Below the pieces are notes generated by a model. The model saw only the letters and a list, made by a program, of their open reading frames with translations. It made no database searches and had not been told where the DNA came from. Positions 43,301 to 53,639 of a DNA stretch of 64,000 nt are shown here, piece after piece (positions within the stretch are counted from its first letter, which is position 1; each line of letters starts with the position of its first letter). The position numbers and the translations under genes were made by a program. The DNA is from Atriophallophorus winterbourni (Eukaryota > Platyhelminthes > Trematoda > Plagiorchiida > Microphallidae). The stretch is from NCBI GenBank assembly GCA_013407085.1, contig JACCGJ010001450.1, positions 1 to 64,000 of the forward strand, read 5' to 3'.

Positions 43301-46300
43301 GATAATAAAGATAATTCAGTGAAAATCAACCGAGTGTATATGAGAAAATTTGTGTAATGAAAATTGCCAAGGTCCGGATCACTCTTATCATAACTTTTTT
43401 ACTGTTGTTCAGAAGAAAAATAGAGCGATTGAAAGAAGTGCGAATAGCAATGGCGAGGAATTCAGACGTGAAAATGTTTAGTTGTATAATCAGTTACATG
43501 CCCAAGCGGAAACCACGCTACAACCGTGAGGTGGAATCCCATCTGCGGTTAGAGAATAAAAATGGTAAGAAAAGCTCACAATTGTTAACACTAGCAGACA
43601 GGCCTTAGCAGCACTGAGATTTTTAACCAGGCATGGCGTGGCAAATGAATGTTAGAAACTGCCAACACACGATTACCACAATTGGCTTTTAAAACAATTG
43701 GAATACATTAACTAGTTTCATTACCAGGCAGTTGGTATGGTATGGTATGAAAGCACAAGCCTGATCCAGGCAAAGTGCCGCACAATCAGAGACTGCACGT
43801 GGGCTGAGATATTGTCAGGTTGCCCAGGCCTAGACAGACATGTCAAAAGAAATAGAAATGGAAGTGAGACTCCAGCGTGTTTCGGCATGCAGCTCATTAC
43901 CGGTTGCCAACCAATTTAGCACGATGTTAGCCGCACAGCATAGAAATACTGCACGATTGCACATCCGTGCAAAAATGGTAGTGAGAATCCAGCGTACTTT
44001 CGCATGCAGCTCACTACCAGTGGCAGTTGGACTAGTGGTTAAGTAACACAAAGGGTTCGAGGATCGCAAAGTTGAAATTTTTAATCAAAAGTCGGTGCTC
44101 ATTGTTATACCCGACTGTTGAGAAGGGCAAGGGATAAGCACTCGTTAAGACTGTATCGCGAGGCTTTGGGCCAGCGATTATCATCTCATACGCGTGTACA
44201 GTACCTACAAAACACAATGAACACAGGATCGAGGAAAAAGAGGAGACGAATTCAATTCCGCTTGATGGTCAATGTGAAAGAAACCAAGTTCCCTGCCGTT
44301 TATGCCCGTTCGACACTTTGACGGCTTCTAGACTTGTGACGTCATGCCCCTTTTACGCCTCCCTACCATCTTACTACCACTCGTGGTACATTTCGATCCG
44401 GATATTCGGAAAATATGTCTCAGCGCCGAGTAAGAAGTTGGCTGAGTTGAGCTCGCCTCGGTGGAGATGACAAAATCGATCCCTCAACGTATTAGTGACC
44501 TCGAGTAAACATGGGATTAAGAAGAGTCTTGATTATAGGCAATAATTAGCAGCAGAATAACGACACGTACAACACACTATCAGTTCAAAAATGCATCAGG
44601 TCGAACCATTTTTATGTTTCCGGAGGGTGGTCTGAACGGAAACACGCAATAATGAACACTTAATACCTGAAATGCAAGTACTTTCTTCCATTTTTAGACG
44701 GATCGCTTTCAGTTTCTACAGTCTTCTTCTGGTTATGGCGCAAAAATGAGACGATAGATAAATGTAAAAGTATATCGTGATAACAGAACTCGATTGAGCA
44801 CTCAACCTGATGTAATGAGTTTGTATAGACAGGGAAGGCAGAGAAAACGGCCCCAAACATATGTATTGTGGTGCTCACATCCCCATCCCTTACACACCAC
44901 TACCGGTTTCTGGCTGTTTGCCGTCATCAGGTGGAGACAGTAAGATCAGGTTCAGTGAGCCCAAAACCTAATCCTTTAAGTGTAAAATATTGATATTCGT
45001 GCCTTGAAAAGATTCTACACGACTTTAAATCCATAGTAAAAATGTTTCTGGTAGAAAAAGCATGAGCAAATAATAGTAAGAACCGTCATGATGCCGCATC
45101 ACAGCGGAACCATGGTTGCAAAAGCTAGGGACACAGAGCGGGATAATCGGAAAACAAACACGAACCTTTCGAGCACACAATTGTATCGCGAGCGAATCCA
45201 ACGAAGCCGGAGCGTCACCGGAGCCACCCAACTTTGCGCTGACAATATCACACAATTCAGTGCGACTATACGGACGAAAAATCAAGTGCTTCGGCTTATG
45301 TGATTTGCCAAGAAGTCGGGGAAGGAGACGTTCGGGGAGATCCAGTGCGTTGGCAATCCCGATGATGATAAGATGGCACGACAGCGTGGATGGCCAATCG
45401 AAAATCCTTAGGAAGCAAACCGCATGAATGAAAACAAAAGGATAAACAGACTAGGAAAATTAAACGCGAATAACGCAAATTAGGAATAATAAGCATCGGG
45501 AAATTATACGCGATGAATAAGAATTCGTTTTGCTTTTAGTGGCAATGTGGCTCAATCACGAACTTATTATAGATAATCAGAAAATAAGAACCAGCACCTA
45601 GCTGTCAGAGCCGAAGTCGTGTTGAAATTTGTCAGATATTTGAGGCACGTTATCGAAATCTTAGGCATATTAAACAATAGTAATAATAGTTCATGTCGAA
45701 ACGGTCATGAAATAAACAGTATAAATAAATATGGTAAGAAATGAGGAGCTGAAACCATGCATCAGAATGAAGCTCGAGTCTGGAACCACACAGTGTCGAG
45801 CAACATCAGGCATCAGTACACTTGATTTGTGTGGCTACCTTTCGGTAATTAAGTATTCCGTTTGAAAACACAGGGTGTGATGCCACGATGCCCGAGCCTA
45901 CAAACGAACCTCGAGAATTCATCAGGGAAATGATATTAGATTCTACTCTCGGTCACAGGGCATTGACGGTGGCAGTTAGTGCAGTAAAGTGTTATGAGTA
46001 TGTATGTATGAAATCACAAGTCTGATCCCGGCTAAATTCCAAAGTCAAACAGTGCACATAAGCTAAAATACTGTCAGCTTGCCTCGGCCTACACAGATAT
46101 GAAAAATGAAAATAGAAACGGCAGTGAGACTACAGCGAGTTTCAGCATGCAGCTCACTACCGGTGACAAGTCAATTTAGCATGGTGTTAGCTGCGCAATA
46201 GACAAGTGTTAAACATTCAAGTCCCGAATACTTAGCTGCCATACAACCATGACTAAATAAATCAAAAGATAGGGAAGTGTGGGGACTAAAAAGCTACAGA

Positions 46301-47529
46301 ACCTGTAGAAGATTAGGTATGAATGGTATGAAAGCACAAGCCTGATCCAGGCAAAGTACCGCGAGTCAGAGACTGCACATGGGCTGAGATACTGTCAGGT
46401 TACCCAGGCCTAGACAGATATGACAAAAGCAATAGAAAGGAAAAAAGAAGATTAGGTACAGACACACTAGGATGAGGTGCACACACCACGAATCAAACAC
46501 GCAATCAAATGACGTGAACGAGTAGAACAACATCAGCATGGCAGATTCCTTGCGGCTTTCACTGGGATGCAAGCTTATCTCGCCACCCCGCTTGACAACA
46601 TACAAGATTAATCAAACACTCCAAGATACCTACAACAAGACGCCACTGAACACGATTTGAGTCATACAGAATTACTGCAAAATTTCACATCCATGCACAG
46701 AAAGCTATATACAAATAAAAAAAATAAAAAAAACAGTACCACAAAGATAAGTCGTTTCTAAAAGTAAATGTTACTAGATACTAGATACTTATAAATAAAA
46801 TTTATTTTCCGCAAAAGTGTTTTTCAATACTAAATTAAAATTAAGCATTGAGAGAACTAATCATGATTCTGCAAATGCCTCTCGAAGAAAGCATAATTGA
46901 ACGGAGAATAAATTATAAATCAGAACATACTTGTATAATATATCTTGACTTTTAGAAGAGAGTTGATCGACTTCATCTAGCACTAGCAACATGGTTGCAT
47001 CTCGCATTTTCTTCTCGAATGCGACTTCAACATCATTGCATGTAATTTTTTCTAACTTGTACCGTGAATATCCTTTCCCAACCAACGAATGATACAATCG
47101 ATGAAAAACATCAGACGCAGAAGTCAACTGCATACAGTTAATAAACTCCACGCGACAGCGTTTAGCTTTGGCAAACCATTGCGTTTCATGGGAGACTACA
47201 GCTGTTTTACCGGTACCTGGTGCACCACTGATATACAAACTACCGCTTTGTTTGTTGATCAAACAGCTTTCGATAAATTCACGCACAGAGTTTCGTTCTT
47301 CTTCGCGCCCAATAAGTTCAGTCGTGAATCCATCCTTGACATTTTCTTTGTCTGGCTCGTTTACGACTGGCCTATCGTTAGTCGTAGATGTCAGGCGTGT
47401 GTGACTGGTCGTGTTAGACGATGAAATTGTTGTATTTCTCCGCCGTTTAACTTTGACGGGGTCAAGTGAAATCTGTGGCTCAGAGTTTTTGGCAGCGCTT
47501 CTTAACGTCAGTCTTCTAGTATTCACCAT
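39983..47529 (-). CDS. CDC6: CDC6, DNA replication licensing AAA+ ATPase
   Basis: CDC6 joins ORC at origins and loads the MCM2-7 helicase with Cdt1 in the nucleus. Four exons on minus: 47529-46931, 45406-45166, 43295-43122 and 40393-39983 (stop). All junctions agree in phase and give 474 aa (human about 560). Seen: RRLTL near residues 5-9 (cyclin-docking type), KEN at 61-63 (APC/C degron type), IGREEE (73-78), Walker A GAPGTGKT (102-109), Walker B LLVLDEVDQL (181-190), sensor 1 IIIGIANALD with Asn219, sensor 2 STGDVR with Arg289, and a C-terminal winged helix from about 345 (LPLHHKLVILSAYHLRK). The N-terminal tail has no Ser/Thr-Pro site, unlike most animal CDC6. Introns carry LINE-C, S1, hammerhead A and repeat D. 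An ORC1 identity is unlikely because BAH is absent and the motif spacing fits CDC6. Confidence 0.93.
40410..41329. other. CDC6 intron, no gene recognised
   Basis: Mostly unremarkable. A CACATCCGTGCAAG remnant of the S1 start side is at about 40858. Confidence 0.4.
41330..42485 (-). mobile_element. LINE-C copy, internally deleted
   Basis: Read on minus: RT N-terminal part (42055-42483) with EHFSSLYSRD, LDELNRAIDRLANGNAPGDD and GIPPELIKC. Next comes a gap near 41900-42050, then RRLRWLCHVYRMENGRIRKD-type tail (41652-41885) and RRLQAGEEQIQLLAAERRSR ending in the zinc finger CERCGRHC...HSKSC (about 41400). The 3' end is an AAC-type microsatellite at about 41330. The catalytic RT blocks are missing. 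Confidence 0.85.
42495..42680 (-). repeat. S1 repeat, tail-side truncated
   Basis: Starts inside the AGACTGCACGTGGGCTAAG block and lacks the microsatellite tail. It abuts the LINE-C copy. Confidence 0.75.
42681..43110. other. CDC6 intron, nothing recognised
   Basis: A+T-rich. A TTC microsatellite lies at about 43051-43067. Confidence 0.4.
43122..43295 (-). CDS. CDC6: CDC6 exon 3 (sensor 2)
   Basis: 58 codons between a TTATCTTCAG acceptor and a GTAAGT donor, phase 0. Starts VSASTGDVRTALGVCHRAID, so the joined product reads ARKVSASTGDVR as in other CDC6 proteins. The rest is a Pro/Gln/Ser-rich linker. Confidence 0.93.
43727..44030 (-). repeat. S1 head-to-tail partial dimer with 9-bp duplication
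   Basis: A full S1 (43736-43975) continues directly into a second partial copy (to 44021). The pair is flanked by GGCAGTTGG at 43727-43735 and 44022-44030, so both arrived as one insertion. Confidence 0.8.
44060..44868. other. CDC6 intron, nothing recognised
   Basis: No exon or repeat member supported. Confidence 0.35.
44869..44961 (-). mobile_element. hammerhead family A fragment
   Basis: On minus it covers GGCTCACTGAACCTGATCTT through GATGTGAGCA, about 93 bp of the 241-bp unit with the whole ribozyme. Confidence 0.8.
44889..44944 (-). ncRNA. hammerhead ribozyme, family A, intact-looking
   Basis: Same fold as at 19914 and 20155 but with the canonical core CTGATGA. Stem I CTTAC/GTAAG and CCAC/GTGG, stem II loop AAACA, GAAA, stem III ACCGGT, predicted cleavage after GGTA. 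It is antisense-inserted in no exon; it lies in a CDC6 intron on the same strand as CDC6, so it would be present in the pre-mRNA. Confidence 0.8.
45166..45406 (-). CDS. CDC6: CDC6 exon 2 (sensor 1)
   Basis: Acceptor CTTCCTAAG. One base completes the Lys codon, then IFDWPSTLSCHLIIIGIANA, FRPYSRTELCDIV and IQLCARK before donor GTTCGT, phase 0. IFDWP...IGIAN...LPRL is diagnostic for CDC6. Confidence 0.93.
46000..46200 (-). repeat. S1 repeat, diverged
   Basis: Minus copy from GTATGTATGTATGAAATCACA to TTAGCTGCGCAATAG, with small deletions. Confidence 0.75.
46228..46665 (-). repeat. repeat D copy 1 (contains an S1 insertion)
   Basis: Diverged copy of 48205-48620, with shared stretches such as CTGCCATACAACCATG, ACATCAGCATG and TTGACAACATACA. 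The strand is arbitrary. Its nature is unknown; no coding signal. Confidence 0.7.
46307..46458 (-). repeat. S1 repeat, truncated, with 13-bp duplication
   Basis: Insert 46320-46445 flanked by AGAAGATTAGGTA at 46307-46319 and 46446-46458. The matching site in repeat D copy 2 (TAGAAGAGTAAGCAC, about 48280) has no insertion. Confidence 0.88.
46931..47529 (-). CDS. CDC6: CDC6 exon 1 (Walker A and B)
   Basis: 199 codons plus two bases. ATG at 47529, donor GTATGT directly after the TAC AA of QDILYK. Contains both nucleotide-binding motifs, the KEN and the RRLTL motif. Confidence 0.93.
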
Positions 47530-48204
47530 AGGAATGAACTAAAACTGTGCAACAGAGAGCGGAAAGTATGCAGTAATACAATACGATACAATACGATAAA
47601 CGTTATCCCCACGTTTATCGAAAACTCGGAAACAGAGCGTAAATTATTTTATACATTAAATACCGTGCTCGCTTCGATTGACGATTAAAATGGCAGTGTA
47701 GTGATGAACGAAAGTTGATCCGGTGATGAATAAGTGCAAGCAAAGCCAGGTATCGTTGTCCAGTAATCGACAATAATGAAGATATGACCCGGTTATTTCG
47801 TCCATTTGTAGGAAAAATAATTAAATATTGATAGCAACGAGTTTGCTATACCGACATGGTTGTGGGTGGTTGTGGTTCATGACAAATTAAATGAACGAAT
47901 ATATGTGCAATCAAAAGTGTTACATAAATTGACAATAACCTAGCAGGTAGTCGTGTCGAGGGAGTGTGTCAGATTGCTGCTCATACTGGAGCAGGTGTTT
48001 AAAGTCAGATCACGTGTTAGTCTGTGCTAAGCTCTCGATCCAATGTAGCGGGAAACCTGTAAAGGTCGAAAGCAGCTGAATATAACCAGGCTTAATGACT
48101 CCCCAGTTTTCAGGGAGTTCTAAGCAAACTTGATTTTGTATCTTTCGAAAGTTCCCAAAGTGAAGCAGCAGCAGCAGAAACAGCATTACATCGAAAGCAT
48201 GTAC
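47530..48204. other. CDC6 upstream region
   Basis: Presumed promoter and 5' flank. Two near-identical ACAATACGAT units lie at about 47579-47598. No clear TATA or E2F site is claimed. Confidence 0.35.
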
Positions 48205-48620
48205 CGAATGTTTAACTGCCATACAACCATGGAAATCCTAAAAGATGGAGGCGGGTTAAAATTAAGCTACGGATTCTATAGAAGAGTAAGCACAAGCAAA
48301 CTGGGATGATGTACCTACGCCTTGAATGAAACATGCATTCATTCAAGCTTCGTGAATGAATAGAGCCACATCAGCATGACAACTTCTGTTTGGCTTTCAC
48401 AGCCATGCATCATAACAAGCTTTCCTCGCCACTCCACTTGACAGATATGAGGGGGGAAACAGGCCTGGGCAACCTGACAGTATATTAGCCCACGTGCAGT
48501 CTCTGACTGTGCGGCACTTTGCCTGGATCAGGCTTGTGCTTTAATACCATACTCCACTTGACAACATACAGGATAAGCAAACACTTCAAGATGCCTAGTG
48601 CACGACCGCCACAAAACACG
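48205..48620 (+). repeat. repeat D copy 2 (contains an S1 insertion)
   Basis: Second copy of the segment at 46228-46665. The strand is arbitrary. Their S1 insertions lie at different positions. Confidence 0.7.
48431..48563 (+). repeat. S1 repeat, 5'-truncated, with 13-bp duplication
   Basis: Insert 48444-48550 flanked by ACTCCACTTGACA at 48431-48443 and 48551-48563. The empty site CCCCGCTTGACAACATAC is preserved in repeat D copy 1 at about 46586-46603. Confidence 0.9.
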
Positions 48621-49902
48621 ACATTTCCTTAAACAACTAAATAATGCGATATCTGATCATCGTTCCGTAGGTGACGGTAACAGCTAACTCTCAAAATCCT
48701 GCGGAGTCGTCGGTTGTCAAATATTTGGAAACGCCGAATGTGTTCTTTACGTAAGGCCCAATTTTCACACCCATAAAGTAAAACAACCCGAACTATTGCG
48801 TTGTAAACTCAACCAGAGGTGATCTTGGTTGCGAAATGTTACGGTCGCCTTAGAAATGCGTGATGAGACCTCGTCGTCTAAAGATACAGAATTATTGATA
48901 CATCTACCCAGATAGGTTAAACTATCTACTGTTTCAAGCGCCTGATTGTCCAGTAATAAAGTGCTGTTTGATAAGTCATTGTCATACAGTAGTCCACTGC
49001 AATTTGAAGGTGCTAAACGCATTCCGAATGTGGGCATAATACTAGAACACTTGTTTAGTATAACTCGTGAACCTGTGCACGAGTAGAAGAGCATACTGCA
49101 AATCGAGAAGCATGGCAAGTGGCATCATATGAACAACGAACGCTGGTGTTCCTAGACTGTACAATTCCATAATGGCATCAATTACAAAATTGAAAAGAAA
49201 AGGAGAAATCGGATGTCCTTGTATGACGCCTCTTGTAGTGCGGAATTTGAGCGAAATGTCGTTGTAAATCCTAACGCCTCTAGATGTATGAATGTAAATT
49301 GCACGCAGTGTGTTGACGTACTTTTGCTGAACGCCTTTGCACAGCAAGGTGTTAAACAAGACATTTCGATCGGCTGAATCAAATACCCCTGTTAAGTCTA
49401 AAAATATGGTTAGTGTCGGCTGCCGACAAGTGTACCGCAGTTCTAAGATCTGTCGAACAGTAAAAATGTGGTCGACACAGCCTCTGCCAGGACGGAAGCA
49501 AGCTTGTTGCTCTAAAATCTGTGATTCCCTATACGATGTTAATCTACGAAGGCATATGGACGCGAATGATCTCGTGATGATGGGAGTGAGACTTATCCCG
49601 TGGTAATTATAGCAGGAAGTTCGCACAGCATTTGAATATCGGTATGATAACCGATTTTCCCTATCTCCGTGGGATGGATTCTGACAATCCATACTTCACG
49701 AAAAAGATCGTCTACAGCATTGTTTGGGATTTAGCCACCTTCAAAACAAAACAGGTGCTGTGGCACCGGTGCCAGCAGCCTTGAATCGTTTCGTGGATAG
49801 GATACATGCTTTAATTTCTAAATCACTAGGGGATCTACGCTAACGGTCAAGGATCGTATTGCGTTAGTGGCGGCGATTCTCTTTAGTGATAAGAGTACCA
49901 TC

Positions 49903-50120
49903 TGATGTGCAATCGAGCAGTACTTCTGTGTTGTACAGCTAACACCGTGCTAAATTGATTTGCCACCGGTAGTGAGCTGCATGTGAATACATGCTGGAGT
50001 CTCACTGCCATTGCTATCTTCCTCTCCCATATTTGTCTAGGTCTGGGCAACATGACAGCATGTTACCGCACGCGCAGTCGCTGACATACATACATACATA
50101 TATGCATGCATACATGTATG
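49903..50120 (+). repeat. S1 repeat
   Basis: Full start (GATGTGCAATCGAGCAG) and middle. The 3' block is shortened and runs into the microsatellite. Confidence 0.8.
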
Positions 50121-50134
50121 TATGTATGTATGAC
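50088..50134. repeat. CATA/TATG microsatellite
   Basis: CATA repeats switch to TATG repeats at about 50115, forming an inverted microsatellite between two opposed S1 copies. Confidence 0.85.
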
Positions 50135-50209
50135 AGCACAAGCCTGATCCAGGCAAAGTGCCGCACAGTCAGAGACTGCACGTGGGCGATATTACTGTCA
50201 GGTTGCCCA
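50130..50209 (-). repeat. S1 fragment (tail side)
   Basis: CAGCACAAGCCTGATCCAGG to CAGGTTGCCCATAC, in opposite orientation to its neighbours. Confidence 0.8.
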
Positions 50210-50243
50210 TACATACGTACATACGTACATACATACATACATA

Positions 50244-50513
50244 CACGGATGTGCAATCGTGCAGCATTTCTGTGCTGTACGGCTAACATCGTGCTAAATT
50301 GATTGGCCAACGGTCGTGAGCTGCATGCTGAAATACGCTGTAGTCTCACTACCATTTCTATTTCTATTCCCCCCTCATATCTGTCTAGGTCTGGGCAACC
50401 TGACAGTATCTTAGCCCACGTGCAGTCTCTGACTTTGCGGCACTTTGCCTGGATCAGGCTTGTGCTTTCATACATACATACATACATACATACATACAAA
50501 CATACATACACCG
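50244..50513 (+). repeat. S1 repeat, full length with long CATA tail
   Basis: Preceded by CATA/CGTA repeats and ending in about ten CATA units (50471-50512). One of the best preserved copies. Confidence 0.88.
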
Positions 50514-51111
50514 TCTGAGTAAGCCGTAGTCTCACTCACTCCGTTGTTTTGGAAACCCGTTCACTGTTGGAAGAGTTTGCGCGCATTACCAACATTATTT
50601 GCGATTTTCATTTGTTCCATTTTATTTTGCTAGCACTTTTCTCGGTCTGGTCATAAGACCCGTTTAAGTTCATTCCTTACGAGTCTACATTTTCTATTTT
50701 GTTTAGGACCAGACGCTATTCGGCGCCGCTTGTGAATATTTTCAGTAAAGCGCTGTGAAATCCAGTGGGACTTTGGGGCTGATTATATAGTCCCAGAGGG
50801 TGATATTGCGGCGTACCATATAATACCCGCTATCGTGTTCCATATTTAACCGGCAGTTGCGCACAGAGCAACTGGGAGTGAGTTACTCAAGGTGGTCCTA
50901 TAAATTTCTTCGACTGCAGGTTGAGAGAATGTTTCGACCGCAATGCGTTTCCCATTCAAAGGTTTCGTACCTGAAAACTTTAGGGAGAACCTAGGCCGCA
51001 TAAGAGCATGATCAGAATCTATTCCGGTATTTGAAAACGAACGGCATGCCTCAATGCAATCTCTCCAGCGAGCACCTATGGTAATATCGTCGATTTGAGC
51101 CGAAGGTTGTG

Positions 51112-51645
51112 TTATGATTGCGTTTGGTTCAATAATTATCTCTTAATCCTATACTCTCTTTTGCAGCTATACTACTTCAATTGTGAATTGAAAAAGGTTC
51201 ATTTCCAGACAATCAGTCTCTCCTAACTCGGTGTATGCTTGATTCAAACATAACAATTTATTTAATTCACAAATTTTAAAATGGAACGATTCCTGCGCCC
51301 AGAGAAATTTTACGCGGATGCTGCCAAACGATGGAAACATTGGTTTCATACTTTTTCTTATTTTCTAAACGAATTGTGCGACATACTTTTAGACAACTTG
51401 AAAATCTTACACAATTACATTTCAGCTGATGTATACGACTTATTCTCTGCGTGTTCAACTTCTTCTGACACGATCCGTACACTCGAGGTCTTGTGTGACA
51501 AGCCGAAAAAATGAAGTTTTACACGTCATATTTTGGCAACATGTAAACGAGTGGTCAATCTCTCGACCAGTTTGTTCGTAAATTACGAGATCCCGCCAAA
51601 GATTTTAAATTATAGTCAGTTGTCATAGCCAATGTAATAAAGAAT
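51112..51645 (+). mobile_element. Gypsy-type gag fragment
   Basis: The plus frame 51281-51514 (MERFLRPEKFYADAAKRWKH, HNYISADVYDLFSACSTSSD) and, after a stop, RHILATCKRVVN then DQFVRKLRDPAKDF match the N-terminal half of a Ty3/Gypsy gag. It is inserted in the LINE-A copy. Confidence 0.7.
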
Positions 51646-52022
51646 CACCGGAGCAGTGTAGCTAGATGAAAGGTTTGAAGCACTTAGTTCTGTAATTATA
51701 GAAGGATCATATAAGCGCATTTCTGTTAAACAGCAAACATTAACAGTTATACTATCTAAGTTAAGAGCCAGGCCAATGCAGTAGGTCTCATAGTCTCGAC
51801 CAGTTTGTTCGTAAATTACGAGATCCCGCCAAAGATTTTAAATTATAGTCAGTTGTCATAGCCAATGTAATAAAGAATCACCGGAGCAGTACAAAATGTA
51901 GCTAGATGAAAGGTTTGAAGCACTTAGTTCTGTAATTATAGAAGGATCATATAAGCGCATTTCTGTTAAACAGCAAACATTAACAGTTATACTATCTAAG
52001 TTAAGAGCCAGGCCAATGCAGT
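51561..52022. repeat. tandem duplication across a gag/LINE junction
   Basis: 51561-51782 is repeated at 51794-52022. The copies are nearly identical apart from a 7-base ACAAAAT insertion in the second. Each holds about 80 bp of gag and about 140 bp of LINE-A. Confidence 0.92.
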
Positions 52023-52609
52023 TTTTTTAGACTATCTGTCTCATAGTTCTAACATACTCCAAGTTGAGTAGAAACTCGAGGTTTTAAACTGCGAACTGTA
52101 AATTCGCTAATAGAGGATGTTTCAACATGTTCAACGCGGTCATTTCTAAAGCCGGGATTGAAAGAAAGAGAACTGTTAAGGGTGGAACGGTAAGGGTCAT
52201 AAACAGTTTGAAGAGTAAGGCAGGTGCTTGTTTTCGCTTACCCGCCTTGCTGTGTGCAGCAAGTAAGTTGACCCTGTTTATTGTACTATGGAGTTGGTTA
52301 TCATTGTCATCATCATGAAGCACAAGTCTGGAGCCAGACAAAGTGCCAAGATTGGTTTTTGTAGTCATACACATGGTTTTATGCAGCCTAGGATACTGCC
52401 AGGTCGCTTATGCCTAGATAGGTGAACTAAAATTGCTGACCTAAAGGGCAGCAGGTTGGGATGAGACCATTCTCCTTTGATCTCTATCCATTGACCTGTC
52501 TGGCATGTGTGGCTCTGAATGTTTCCATCATAGCTTAATAAGTGATGGAGGTACACAAACCAGTACACCACGTTAAGGTCCAATCTCAGCTTTTTGCGTA
52601 TTTGCATAT

Positions 52610-53400
52610 TCTGCTTTCTTCTTCTTCTTCTGAATCGAAAGCAGAAGGGATAAAATCCCGTTTGAGCTTCATCACAGTAATGGACATGGGTGACTTCTGC
52701 TGACAAGGCAAACCCTGAGAGTAGAGGAACACCACTATATCACTCCGGGGATCAAGTCCATCCGTCTCAACAAATGCTGATCCAACGCGCTTCTGAATAG
52801 CTGTTCAGATGTTAGAGACAGGAGCTCTTTCGGTGGAGAGTTCCAAGTGTTCACCACCCGCGTGGATAGCGTGCTCGCATTACTCAGCTTCAGCCTTCTA
52901 GGCTTCTGCAACTTAAAGTCGTGTCCACGAGTCCTCGACTCACCTACTAATCGGAAGTACTGGAGGAACTCGTCTCCATATTGACCGAGAAGAATACGGC
53001 GTGTCAGGAGCAGGTCATATCTTTCCCTTCGAAGCTCTAGGGGGTAGAGTTTCAGCAAGCTCCTCCTATCCTCGTACGCCAGTTGGCGCATTCCACAAAC
53101 CATATTAGTGCCCCTCCTTTGTACCCTCTCCAAAGAGTCGCATTCGCCTTTTGACTGAGGAAATGCAACAGGTAGCCCATATTCCAACAGAGGACGAATG
53201 TACACAGAGAAAAGTGTCTGGAACATTTGCGGGGTAATGGACGCAAAGGAACGCCGAATCGCCCAGAGCATCCTGGCAGCGCTGACTATTCTCCGACAAG
53301 TGTCAGCTTTCTTACATTCATTTTTACAAATTCGCTTATACACTTGTAACTTTGGATCCGGACCTGTGCATGATTATGATGATGACTTACGACCTCATTG
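52610..53400 (-). mobile_element. CR1-like LINE C-terminal part and 3' end
   Basis: The minus frame 52735-53343 has PLLEYGLPVAFPQSKGECDS, LERVQRRGT, LELRRERYDLLLTRRILLGQ and STRVVNTWNSPPKELLSL. It closely matches the end of the copy at 55570-59325 and has an open frame of 202 aa. Confidence 0.85.
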
Positions 53401-53639
53401 GCAAATAAGTTTTATTTAGGAGCTGTTATCGCTCAGTTTTCAATCATTAAATTTGAATTAAATTGAATTTCAAGGTCTACGTGGACGTTTGCTTCTTACG
53501 ATATTTTTTCAGTTCAGAAAAAATGTTGTTTAAGTTCAAGTTTCACAGGATTGAAGGTGGCTAAAAGCCAATCACGCGCCCAGATTTCCTTCGACGGTAT
53601 GCGGTTGAGCATCCGACACTTCGATATCGAGTATACAGA

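Larger units (their letters stand above)
48660..52600 (-). mobile_element. LINE-A copy 2, nearly full length but broken up
   Basis: Minus-strand order: 5' region (52600-52320), ORF start with INRVNLLAAHSKAGKRKQA (52084-52374), endonuclease start (52020-51640), gap filled by a Gypsy gag fragment, endonuclease end and linker (51110-50515), gap filled by S1 copies, RT (49692-49042: HGISLTPIITR, FRPGRGCVDHIF, FLDLTGVFDSADR, GVIQGHPISPFLFN) and C-terminal YLGRCINNSVSLDDEVSSRI (48765-49118). Stops and frameshifts throughout. Confidence 0.8.

Noticed and set aside
43357..43608. 83-codon plus-strand frame rich in Lys/Arg
   Set aside because: It lies antisense next to CDC6 exon 3, has no relatives I recognise and no splice or promoter context.
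44034..44062. tRNA-like A box (TAGTGGTTAAG) and B box (GGTTCGAGGATC)
   Set aside because: The boxes are about 10 nt apart and no cloverleaf forms. At best a SINE head or chance.
50014..50535. 173-codon frame of repeated Tyr/Val/Cys residues
   Set aside because: It is produced by the TATG microsatellites and S1 copies, not a gene.
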